From an uncultured Flavobacteriaceae bacterium (GTDB taxonomy: Bacteria > Bacteroidota > Bacteroidia > Flavobacteriales > Flavobacteriaceae), in contig CALZKX010000161.1 in the NCBI GenBank assembly GCA_945788155.1, forward strand, positions 1 to 8,072: DNA of 8,072 bases, in the 5' to 3' direction. The translations under genes were made by a program, and so were the position numbers. Every line of letters begins with the position of its first letter. Position 1 is the first letter of the stretch. The notes under the pieces are model-generated. The model made no database searches, was not told where the DNA came from, and worked only from the letters and a program-made list of their open reading frames with translations. This document shows, piece after piece, positions 1-7,616 of the stretch.

Positions 1-1185
1 AATAAAATCAAAGACGATTTTTTTAAATATCAAGCACAAACGACTCCACATCCATTAGCCATGGAAATTTCCCATGCTGAGGGAAGTTATATTTTCGATT
101 CCAATAATAAAGCGTACCTAGATTTTGCTGCTGGAGTTTCAGCATGTCCTTTAGGCCATAGACATCCTAAAATTATTTCAGCCATAAAGGAACAAGTGGA
201 CAAATATTTGCATGTCATGGTATATGGTGAATATATTCAAAAACCAGCTGTAGTCTTAACAAAACTGTTAGCAAAACACCTGCCAAAACCCTTAGAAAGC
301 ACGTATTTAACCAATTCTGGCACCGAAGCCATTGAAGGCGCACTTAAACTAGCACGTCGTTATACAGGGCGCTCAGAAATTATTACAGCAAAAAAAGCCT
401 ACCATGGCAATACCATGGGAGCTTTGAGTATTATGGGGTTTGAAGAGCGCAAACAACCTTTTAGGCCTTTAATTCCTGATGTTCGATTTATTACCTTTAA
501 TAACCCAAAAGATCTAATAAAAATAACTACAAAAACAGCTGCAGTAATATTAGAGACCATTCAAGGTGCTGCTGGGTTTATCGTCCCTTCAAATAATTAC
601 TTGCAAAAAGTACAAAAGCGATGTCAAGAGGTTGGAGCCCTTTTAATTCTAGACGAGATTCAACCAGGAATTGGTCGTACAGGAAAACTATTTGGTTTTG
701 AAAATTACAATTGCATTCCAGATATTGTGGTCACAGGTAAAGGTCTTGGAGGAGGTATGCCAATTGGTGCATTTACAGCATCAAAAAAATTGATGGATTG
801 CTTAATGGATAACCCTAAATTAGGTCACATTACAACTTTTGGTGGACACCCTGTAATCGCTTCCGCAGCATTAGCAACACTTATTGAAATTACGCAAACA
901 AATTTAATCCCTGATACTTTAAGAAAAGAAACGCTCATAAAAAAGCATTTAAAACATCCACTTATTAAAGAAATTAGAGGCAAAGGGTTAATGTTAGCTG
1001 CCATTTTACCATCTTCCGAGGTAGCAAATCGTGTCATTTTGCAATGCCAACAAGAAGGCTTAATCCTTTTTTGGTTATTGTTTGAACCCTCTGCCATTCG
1101 TATCACACCTCCTCTTACAATATCTGATAATGAATTAATTACAGGCTGTAACATCATTAAAAATATACTTGACAAAATAGCTTAA
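1..1185 (+). CDS. Class III PLP-dependent aminotransferase, 5' end outside window
   Basis: This is a fold-type I transaminase of the acetylornithine/ornithine aminotransferase class (often annotated 'aspartate aminotransferase family'), which moves an amino group through pyridoxal phosphate in the cytoplasm. The frame is open from base 1. The 20 codons before the ATG at 61 read like a normal N-terminus (KYQAQTTPHPLA), so that ATG is internal and the true start lies just upstream. Counting from the first codon in the window, visible family features are the phosphate-binding SGTEA near 106-110, YHG at 134-136, ETIQGAAG from 185, cofactor Asp218 in LDEIQPGIGRTG, Schiff-base Lys247 in TGKGLGGG, and TTFGGHP at 278-284. 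About 394 residues are present, close to full family length. ETIQGAAG and DEIQPG differ from the usual EPIQGEGG and DEVQTG, so the substrate cannot be named. No strong terminator follows. Confidence 0.93.
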   Translation, partial: NKIKDDFFKYQAQTTPHPLAMEISHAEGSYIFDSNNKAYLDFAAGVSACPLGHRHPKIISAIKEQVDKYLHVMVYGEYIQKPAVVLTKLLAKHLPKPLESTYLTNSGTEAIEGALKLARRYTGRSEIITAKKAYHGNTMGALSIMGFEERKQPFRPLIPDVRFITFNNPKDLIKITTKTAAVILETIQGAAGFIVPSNNYLQKVQKRCQEVGALLILDEIQPGIGRTGKLFGFENYNCIPDIVVTGKGLGGGMPIGAFTASKKLMDCLMDNPKLGHITTFGGHPVIASAALATLIEITQTNLIPDTLRKETLIKKHLKHPLIKEIRGKGLMLAAILPSSEVANRVILQCQQEGLILFWLLFEPSAIRITPPLTISDNELITGCNIIKNILDKIA

Positions 1186-1302
1186 ACCCTAGATTAGGTC
1201 AGGGAAATTGCTGTTAATTACTTTGTTGAAAACATTGAAGACTTACTCTCAAATCTAAGCAATAGAATGCTAATTTTATTTTGTGAACTTTTAATGCCAC
1301 CT

Positions 1303-2706
1303 ATGGAGTTTAGTCAATACGACGACAACAATAATCTATCACTCACAAAATTTGAGTCCATGTTAAAAACCAATAACATATTGTTTTTTGACTCAAATGA
1401 ATTCGAGAATATTATTCATCATTATCTAGACAATGGGAAGATAGCTTTAGCTAAAAAGGCTATAAACCTTGGGTTGCAACAACATCCAGCGTCATTAAAT
1501 TTAAAATTATTTCAAGTTGAAGTGCATGTATTTGAAAATAAGTTTGAAAAAGCTGATGAGCTTTTAAACGATTTATACGAGATAGCACCAAACAACGAAG
1601 AAATATACATTCAAAAAGCTAATATTCTCTCAAAAAAAGACAAGCATCAAAAAGCGATTCAAACTCTAAAAAAGGCACTTGAATTTACTGAAGAATCGGC
1701 AGACATTTATTCACTTTTAGGAATGGAATATCTCTTCTTGGATAAGTTTGAAGATGCCAAATTCTATTTTATGAAATGCTTGGAAACTGACACTGAAGAC
1801 TACTCAGCACTTTATAATGTTATTTACTGTTTCGACTTTTTAGAGCAAAACCATGAAGCCATAGATTATTTAAACATATACCTTGACACCAATCCTTATT
1901 GTCAAGTTGCATGGCATCAATTAGGTAAACAATACTTTTCGATTAAAGACTATGAAAAAGCATTAGCAGCATTTGATTTTGCTATTATTTCTGACGATAT
2001 GTTTGTTGGAGCTTATCTGGAAAAAGGAAAGGTTCTGGAAAAATTAACCCGTTACCAAGAAGCTATTGAAAATTACAAAATCACACTAGCAATAGACGAC
2101 CCAACGTCCTTTGCTTTACTTAGAATTGGCAAATGTTATGAAAAACTGAGTCAAAAAGAACTAGCAGTACAGCACTATTACAAAACAGTTGAAGAAGACC
2201 CACTATTAGATAAAGGTTGGATTGCTATAACCAATTTTTACAACAAAGCACAAAACTACCAAAAAGCCCTTTATTACATAAACAAGGCAATTAATATTGA
2301 CACCGAAAATGTTATCTATTGGAAACTTTACGCACAAATAAACCAACGCTTAAACTTTTTGGAAGAAGCCGAACGTGGTTATAAAAAAACACTTGAACTG
2401 GGAAACTATGAATTAAAAACATGGTTATCAAGAACCGATATTTTAATACAACTAGGTGAATATGAAGCAGCAATTTTCAATCTAGATCAAACTTTAGAAT
2501 TTTACCCTGAAAATGAAGAAGTGCAGTACCGTTTGGCTGGCCTACATTTTATCCTAGGAAAAGAAAATGATGCGCTTGTTTTTTTAAACAATGCCTTACG
2601 CATAAATGTGGAATTCTATTTTATTATCCAAGAGCTCTTTCCTGCCATTTATTCTTTAAAAACAGTAAGGGAAATTATAGAAACATATAGAAACCCTTCA
2701 AACTAA
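1303..2706 (+). CDS. Tetratricopeptide repeat (TPR) protein
   Basis: A 467-residue protein built almost wholly of TPR helical hairpins from about residue 45 to 440. Repeat hallmarks recur, such as YEKALAAFDFAI, YQEAIENYKITLAIDD, YQKALYYINKAINID and YEAAIFNLDQTLEFYPE. TPR arrays are protein-interaction scaffolds; no enzymatic domain, signal peptide or membrane segment is visible, so it is probably cytoplasmic and its partners are unknown. The frame opens at an ATG at 1267, with others at 1294 and 1303. I chose 1303 because the residues before it (MLILFCELLMPP) look unlike the rest and, from memory, flavobacterial homologues start around MEFSQYDDNNNL. The next gene begins 36 nt downstream, so the two may be co-transcribed. 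The family is certain; the exact start is likely but not proven. Confidence 0.92.
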   Translation: MEFSQYDDNNNLSLTKFESMLKTNNILFFDSNEFENIIHHYLDNGKIALAKKAINLGLQQHPASLNLKLFQVEVHVFENKFEKADELLNDLYEIAPNNEEIYIQKANILSKKDKHQKAIQTLKKALEFTEESADIYSLLGMEYLFLDKFEDAKFYFMKCLETDTEDYSALYNVIYCFDFLEQNHEAIDYLNIYLDTNPYCQVAWHQLGKQYFSIKDYEKALAAFDFAIISDDMFVGAYLEKGKVLEKLTRYQEAIENYKITLAIDDPTSFALLRIGKCYEKLSQKELAVQHYYKTVEEDPLLDKGWIAITNFYNKAQNYQKALYYINKAINIDTENVIYWKLYAQINQRLNFLEEAERGYKKTLELGNYELKTWLSRTDILIQLGEYEAAIFNLDQTLEFYPENEEVQYRLAGLHFILGKENDALVFLNNALRINVEFYFIIQELFPAIYSLKTVREIIETYRNPSN

Positions 2707-2742
2707 AAATTACCTAACTTTACGTTTCTTAAATTAAAATTA

Positions 2743-3711
2743 ATGCAAAGACGTTTATTAGACTATCTCATTATTTCTTTAAAAGGATTAGCAATGGGTG
2801 CTGCCGATGTTGTCCCTGGAGTTTCAGGAGGTACAATAGCTTTTATTTCAGGAATTTACGAAGAACTTATTGAAAGTATAGACAATGTAAATCTAAATGT
2901 TTTTAAAATATGGAAAAAAAACGGTTTTAAATCTGCTTGGAATTCTATAAACGGTACTTTTCTATTAACGTTATTCTCTGGAATTGCAATAAGTATTTTG
3001 TCTTTAGCAAAATTAATCAAATGGTTGCTTCACAATGAACCCATTTTACTTTGGTCCTTCTTTTTTGGTCTTGTTTTAGCAAGCATTCTATACATTGGAA
3101 AACAAATTCAAACATGGTCACCAAAAGTTATCATTGCCATTATAATCACTACAATTCTATCTTATTTAATTACACTTGCAGAACCTTTTGCAACTCCCGA
3201 CAGTTCCATTTACTTGTTGTTTTGTGGTTTTATAGCAATAATAGCTATGATTTTACCTGGAGTTTCAGGTGCTTTTATCTTATTAATACTTGGTGCTTAT
3301 GAAACGGTAATTAATACCGTAAATAATCTTATCGAGGGCATATCAACAGGCAACTTTGAAATGTTAAAAGGTGCATTGTTAAAATTCGTTCTACTTGCAA
3401 TTGGAGCTTTAATTGGTATAAAGGTATTTTCTAAACTGTTAAATTGGATGTTTAAACACAAAAAAAATATAACCTTAGCTGTTCTCACTGGCTTTATGAT
3501 TGGATCATTAAATAAAATATGGCCTTGGAAAAGAGTTTTGAAAACTCGTATTAACTCTGAAGGTATTGAAGTAACCCTTTTAGACGAAAGCATTTTGCCA
3601 AACTCTTATAATGGTGATAACCAAATTATGTATGCTATATTATTTGTAATTATTGGTTTTGCTACCATACTAATTCTTGAAAATTTAGGGAGTAAAAAAT
3701 CTAAAGCATAA
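2743..3711 (+). CDS. DUF368 membrane protein, copy 1 (polyprenyl-phosphate transporter-like)
   Basis: A 322-residue polytopic inner-membrane protein of the DUF368 family (PF04018). The family signature appears twice, as expected for an internally duplicated transporter fold: GAADVVPGVSGG at about residues 19-30 and MILPGVSGAF at 169-178. Several hydrophobic segments fill the space between them and the C-terminus, and a conserved GFMIGSLNKIWPWK lies near residues 249-262. DUF368 proteins (PopT) are reported to help return undecaprenyl phosphate across the cytoplasmic membrane for reuse in wall and surface polysaccharide synthesis; applying that here is inference from the family. Length is normal. 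The stop codon shares its last A with the next gene's start (TAATG), which points to translational coupling with the paralogue downstream. Confidence 0.93.
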   Translation: MQRRLLDYLIISLKGLAMGAADVVPGVSGGTIAFISGIYEELIESIDNVNLNVFKIWKKNGFKSAWNSINGTFLLTLFSGIAISILSLAKLIKWLLHNEPILLWSFFFGLVLASILYIGKQIQTWSPKVIIAIIITTILSYLITLAEPFATPDSSIYLLFCGFIAIIAMILPGVSGAFILLILGAYETVINTVNNLIEGISTGNFEMLKGALLKFVLLAIGALIGIKVFSKLLNWMFKHKKNITLAVLTGFMIGSLNKIWPWKRVLKTRINSEGIEVTLLDESILPNSYNGDNQIMYAILFVIIGFATILILENLGSKKSKA

Positions 3712-4730
3712 TGCAAAGCACAAGAACACTAACAGACAAGTTGTTTTTAGTCATTAAAGGACTAGGCATGGGAGCCGCAAATAAAGTTCCTGGTGTTTCT
3801 GGTGGTGTAGTAGCTTTTGTTGCTGGTTTTTATGAAGAGTTTATATATTCTTTGCAAAAGGTAAATGGCAAAGCCTTTAAGCTACTTATTAATGGTAGGT
3901 TTAAAAGCTTTTTTCGTTATATAAATGGACGCTTTTTAAGCTTATTGTTTTTAGGCATGATAGTGAGCTATTTTAGCGTTTCGAAAATATTGGACTATTT
4001 AATTGTTAATTACGAACTGTATATTTGGAGTGTCTTTTTTGGAATGATTGTTGGCTCCATTTACTATATAGGCAAAGATTTTGATGGCTGGTGCAATAAA
4101 ACAATTCTATCGGTTTGTATTGGCATTATTATTGGTGTAAGCATCAGTTTTTTAGATCCAGCTACCCAAAACGATAACCTTTGGTTTGTGTTTTTGTGTG
4201 GAATGATTAGTGTGACTGGAATGACACTTCCTGGATTTTCAGGCTCTTTTATTTTAATCCTTCTTGGAAATTATGTGTTATTATTAGTGGACTCTGTAAA
4301 TGCACTTTACGACACAATTTTTGACATCTTTACTGGCGACTTTTCGTTTACAAACAATCTCGAACGAATTAGAATGCTAAAAGTATTAGGAGTTTTCACC
4401 TTAGGATCAGTCGCTGGATTAGTCACTTTTTCGCACATTCTTAATTATGTGCTTAAACACTTTAGAAATATTACCCTTTCTTTGTTAATGGGATTTATTA
4501 TTGGTTCTCTTGGCGTTGTGTGGCCTTGGAAAGAAACCATATACAAAACCACTGAGAGTGGATTATTAATTCTAGATTCCAGAGGAGAAAAAATCATTGA
4601 AAACTATACTCGCTTCATTCCAAAAATGCAAAGTGAGACTTACATTGCAGCAGTATACATATTATTTGGTATATTAATAGTTTTAGCTTTGGAATGGTAT
4701 GGTAAAAAAACAAGGAAAATAAATGGCTGA
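3711..4730 (+). CDS. DUF368 membrane protein, copy 2 (divergent paralogue)
   Basis: A 339-residue polytopic membrane protein, clearly paralogous to the gene just upstream. It has the same paired signatures, GAANKVPGVSGG at residues 21-32 and MTLPGFSGSF at 171-180, and the same late GFIIGSLGVVWPWK block. It differs in places that are conserved in copy 1: the first signature has Asn24 where copy 1 has Asp22, and the second reads PGFSGS instead of PGVSGA. The likely role is carrier-lipid (polyprenyl phosphate) transport, by family. Whether it is an independent transporter, works with copy 1, or has another substrate cannot be told from sequence. It starts on the last base of copy 1 and its last 8 nt overlap aroE, so all three genes are probably translated from one message. 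Confidence 0.92.
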   Translation: MQSTRTLTDKLFLVIKGLGMGAANKVPGVSGGVVAFVAGFYEEFIYSLQKVNGKAFKLLINGRFKSFFRYINGRFLSLLFLGMIVSYFSVSKILDYLIVNYELYIWSVFFGMIVGSIYYIGKDFDGWCNKTILSVCIGIIIGVSISFLDPATQNDNLWFVFLCGMISVTGMTLPGFSGSFILILLGNYVLLLVDSVNALYDTIFDIFTGDFSFTNNLERIRMLKVLGVFTLGSVAGLVTFSHILNYVLKHFRNITLSLLMGFIIGSLGVVWPWKETIYKTTESGLLILDSRGEKIIENYTRFIPKMQSETYIAAVYILFGILIVLALEWYGKKTRKING

Positions 4731-5460
4731 ATTTGGACTTATAGGAAAAAATATTGACTACTCGTTTTCTAAATCTCATTTTAATAAAAAATTTGAAAAC
4801 GAAGGCCTTAAACATACCTATAAAAATTATGACATTGACACTATTGATAAGTTCCCTGAAATTATAAGTTCCACAAAAAAACTTAGAGGCTTAAACGTTA
4901 CCATTCCTTATAAAGAAGCCATCATTCGATATCTTGATAAACTGCATAAAACAGCAAAAAAAATTAATGCTGTAAACACTATTAAAATTACAAAAAGAGG
5001 AAAATTAATAGGTTATAATACCGACTATTTTGGTTTTAAAAAATCAATAGAACCGCACTTAAAACCACAACATAAAAAGGCACTAATCTTAGGAACTGGA
5101 GGCGCTTCAAAAGCGATTGCTTATGCTTTAAAAAAACTAGGTATTGAATACAAGTATGTATCAAGAAAACCTACTGAAAATGATACTTTTACGTATGATT
5201 CCCTTACTAAAAATGACATAAAATCGCATCAACTAATTATTAACTGCACACCCCTTGGAACGCATCCAAAAACCAACGAATGCCCAAATATTCCTTACGA
5301 TGGCATTAGTGAAACACACTTGGTTTTTGATCTTATTTACAACCCTGAAGAGACTAAATTTTTAACCATTGCAAAAATTAAAGGAGCAGCCATTTGCAAT
5401 GGCTCAAAAATGTTAGAGCTTCAAGCAGAAAAGGCTTGGAAGATTTGGCAAAAATGCTAA
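4723..5460 (+). CDS. aroE: Shikimate dehydrogenase (NADP+)
   Basis: Catalyses the reversible NADPH-dependent reduction of 3-dehydroshikimate to shikimate, the fourth step of chorismate synthesis, in the cytoplasm. At 245 residues it is at the short end of the AroE family but keeps its landmarks: substrate-binding Ser14 and Ser16 in YSFSKSHFN, catalytic Lys64 in NVTIPYKE, Asn85 in NAVNT, catalytic Asp101 in NTDYFGF, the nucleotide-binding loop GTGGASKA at 124-131, INCTPLG, DLIYNPEETKFL, and the C-terminal NGSKMLELQ with Gln234. The usual SxSPxxHN is here SFSKSHFN, which I recall as common in Bacteroidota. The start at 4723 lies inside the end of the DUF368 gene and gives the expected N-terminus (AEFGLIGKNIDYSFS). 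Expression is probably coupled to the upstream membrane proteins. Confidence 0.96.
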   Translation: MAEFGLIGKNIDYSFSKSHFNKKFENEGLKHTYKNYDIDTIDKFPEIISSTKKLRGLNVTIPYKEAIIRYLDKLHKTAKKINAVNTIKITKRGKLIGYNTDYFGFKKSIEPHLKPQHKKALILGTGGASKAIAYALKKLGIEYKYVSRKPTENDTFTYDSLTKNDIKSHQLIINCTPLGTHPKTNECPNIPYDGISETHLVFDLIYNPEETKFLTIAKIKGAAICNGSKMLELQAEKAWKIWQKC

Positions 5461-5485
5461 AACCAGTCTAAATAGACTTGAATAC

Positions 5486-5516
5486 TTTGTAATTCCCTGT
5501 GTTAATAGTATCTTTA
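5486..5516 (+). promoter_or_regulatory. Putative Bacteroidota-type promoter for the DUF349 gene
   Basis: TTTG at 5486-5489, a 19-nt spacer, then TATCTTTA at 5509-5516. This fits the Bacteroidota sigma-ABfr pattern (TTTG near -33, TAnnTTTG near -7) except for the last base. Transcription would begin around 5521-5525, giving a leader of about 30 nt before the ATG at 5554. It suggests the DUF349 gene has its own promoter in addition to any read-through from aroE. Confidence 0.5.
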
Positions 5517-5553
5517 AACTTTAAGATTTTGACGAACCTAAACATTGAAAGAA

Positions 5554-7578
5554 ATGTCTGAGAAAGATAACCTGCAAGAAGCAGATGGAATAAAAGAAGA
5601 AAACACGCCTCAAAGTGATAATGTTAAAGTAAACACTGCAAAAGAAGAGTCTAAAGAAGAATTATCAACCAATAGCAATGCTACCGAAGACGTAAATTTA
5701 GTTACTGAAACTACTGAAACTTCTTCTTTTGAAAACAGTATTAATCAAGAAACAGAAGGAGATACAGAGTCGACTAAAAAAGATAATGACGTATTAGAAG
5801 AAATTGAAGCCTCTAACGCCGAAGACGCCGAAGATGAATCAAACAGTAAGCGTCATGATATTAAAGAAAAAGATTATCATGCCATGTCTCTTGGCACATT
5901 AATCGATGAACTTGAGCATCTAGTAAAAAACGAAAAAATTCAAACTATAAAAACTCATTTTGATACAATTAAAAATGAGTTTAATGCAAAATTTAGTGCA
6001 TTATTAGAAGAAAAAAAAGAAGAGTTCTTAGCAGGTGGAGGCAACTCTATTGATTTTCACTTTAAAAGCCCCGAAAAAACACGCTTTAATGAAGTTTTTA
6101 AAGAGTATCGTAATAAACGGCAAGACTATTATAAAAATTTAGAAAAGAACTTAAAAGCCAATCTTGAACAACGCCTAGAGATTATTGAAGAAATAAAAGG
6201 ACTTATAAATGTTGAAGAAAATATAAACACAACCTATAAGCATTTTAAAGAACTTCAGGAAAGTTGGAGAAATGCTGGCCCAATACCAAGAGATAAATAC
6301 AATAATGTATGGAATAATTACCACCATCATGTAGAGATTTTTTACGATTTCCTTCATCTAAATCGCGATTTGAGAGATTTAGATTTCAAACATAATCTTG
6401 AACAAAAACAAAAACTAATTGCTCGCGCAGAGGAATTAGCACAAGATAATGATAGCAATAGGGCTTTCAGAGAATTACAAGTGCTCCATAAAATTTGGAA
6501 AGAAGAATTAGGCCCTGTAGATAAAGATTATAGGGAAGATATTTGGGAACGCTTTAGCGCAGCCACAAAAACCATTCATGAAAAGCGACAAGTGTTTTTT
6601 GAAGAGATGGATAAAGTTTACGAGAAAAATTTAGAAATAAAACACGAAATAATTTCAAAAATAAATGCCATAGCTGAAGATGAAGCCAATAACCATAATG
6701 CATGGCAAAAAAAGATAAAATCTATGGAAGCTCTTCGAGAAGAGTTTTTTAATGCTGGAAAAGTTCCTATTAAAGTAAACGAAGAAACTTGGGCAAAGTT
6801 TAAAACGTCCGTTAGAACATTTAACCGTAAAAAAAATGCTTTCTATAAAAGCTTGAAGAAAGATCAATATGATAATCTTCAGAAAAAAATTGAGCTCATC
6901 AAAATAGCCGAAGACAACAAAGACAGCGAAGATTTTGAAACCACTACTTCGTTAATGAAGAAAATTCAAAGCGATTGGAAAAAAATTGGTCATGTACCAA
7001 GAAAGGATAGCGATAAAATATGGAAACAATTCAAATCAGCTTGCAATCATTATTTTGATAAATTTCACGAAAACAAGAATGCTGCCAATAAAGATGAAGT
7101 TGAAGCTTTAAAAAAGAAAACAAAATTTCTAGAAGACTTAAGTTCTTTGGAGTTTACAGATGACATTGAAGCAAGTTTAGTTATTATAAAAGAGAAAATT
7201 GCTGCGTGGAAAGCTATAGGTCGTGTGCCATACAACAAACGTTTTATTGATGGAAAATTCAATAAAGCAATCGATGCTTTATATGGTAAACTTAATATGA
7301 GTAAAACCGATACTGAATTATTAAAATACGATAATAAGTTGGCCACTATGGCAAATGCTAATGACACACGATCATTAGATAACGAACACAATTTTATTAG
7401 AAAGAAAATCGGTGATATTAAAGGAGAAATAAATCAGTTAGAAAACAATTTACAGTTTTTCTCTAATGTTGACGATAATAACCCTTTGGTAAAAGATGTT
7501 TTTAAAAATATTGAAAAGCACAAAAGTGATTTGAACACTTGGAAAGCAAAGCTTAAAAAAATTAAGCAATTCTACTAA
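5554..7578 (+). CDS. DUF349 repeat protein
   Basis: A 674-residue, highly charged, alpha-helical protein of the DUF349 family (PF03993), whose biochemical role is not established. Residues 1 to about 100 are acidic, rich in E, D, N, S and T, and look disordered. The rest holds five repeat units centred on W-x(3,4)-G with a following P: W238 (WRNAGPIP), W315 (WKEELGP), F398 (FFNAGKVP, Phe replacing Trp), W475 (WKKIGHVP) and W552 (WKAIGRVP), spaced 77-83 residues apart and each followed by a basic helical stretch. The last 60 or so residues (LENNLQFF through KKIKQFY) look like a coiled coil. There is no signal peptide or membrane segment, so it is probably cytoplasmic. A TTG at 5545 is in frame, but I chose the ATG at 5554, which gives MSEKDNLQEADG. 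A promoter-like element precedes the gene and a strong hairpin follows it. Confidence 0.92.
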   Translation: MSEKDNLQEADGIKEENTPQSDNVKVNTAKEESKEELSTNSNATEDVNLVTETTETSSFENSINQETEGDTESTKKDNDVLEEIEASNAEDAEDESNSKRHDIKEKDYHAMSLGTLIDELEHLVKNEKIQTIKTHFDTIKNEFNAKFSALLEEKKEEFLAGGGNSIDFHFKSPEKTRFNEVFKEYRNKRQDYYKNLEKNLKANLEQRLEIIEEIKGLINVEENINTTYKHFKELQESWRNAGPIPRDKYNNVWNNYHHHVEIFYDFLHLNRDLRDLDFKHNLEQKQKLIARAEELAQDNDSNRAFRELQVLHKIWKEELGPVDKDYREDIWERFSAATKTIHEKRQVFFEEMDKVYEKNLEIKHEIISKINAIAEDEANNHNAWQKKIKSMEALREEFFNAGKVPIKVNEETWAKFKTSVRTFNRKKNAFYKSLKKDQYDNLQKKIELIKIAEDNKDSEDFETTTSLMKKIQSDWKKIGHVPRKDSDKIWKQFKSACNHYFDKFHENKNAANKDEVEALKKKTKFLEDLSSLEFTDDIEASLVIIKEKIAAWKAIGRVPYNKRFIDGKFNKAIDALYGKLNMSKTDTELLKYDNKLATMANANDTRSLDNEHNFIRKKIGDIKGEINQLENNLQFFSNVDDNNPLVKDVFKNIEKHKSDLNTWKAKLKKIKQFY

Positions 7579-7584
7579 AAAAAG

Positions 7585-7616
7585 TACATCCTACTTGTAA
7601 AAACAAGTAGGATGTA
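7585..7616 (+). terminator. Hairpin terminator after the DUF349 gene
   Basis: A perfect 14-bp inverted repeat, TACATCCTACTTGT and ACAAGTAGGATGTA, with an AAAA loop, begins 6 nt after the DUF349 stop codon. It is preceded by an A-run and followed by AACTTTCT, a weak T-tract. Position and stem strength suit an intrinsic terminator, although the T-run is poor. Confidence 0.8.

Noticed and set aside
825..1175. Long antisense frame within the aminotransferase gene
   Set aside because: It is a shadow of a well-supported gene and shows no family features. The other antisense frames inside the TPR, DUF368, aroE and DUF349 genes were dismissed for the same reason.
1188..1198. CCTA-GAT-TAGG hairpin after the aminotransferase gene
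   Set aside because: Only a 4-bp stem with no T-run; too weak to call a terminator.
1267..1302. Earlier in-frame ATG codons (1267, 1294) as the TPR gene start
   Set aside because: The extra residues are hydrophobic and unlike the rest of the protein, no ribosome-binding signal supports them, and the remembered family N-terminus fits 1303.
2715..2722. TAACTTTA as a -7 element for the first DUF368 gene
   Set aside because: The -7 box is fair, but no TTTG or TTG sits at the right distance upstream, and the 36-nt gap fits co-transcription with the TPR gene.
5545..5553. TTG at 5545 as the DUF349 gene start
   Set aside because: An ATG follows three codons later and gives a natural N-terminus; nothing favours the rarer start.
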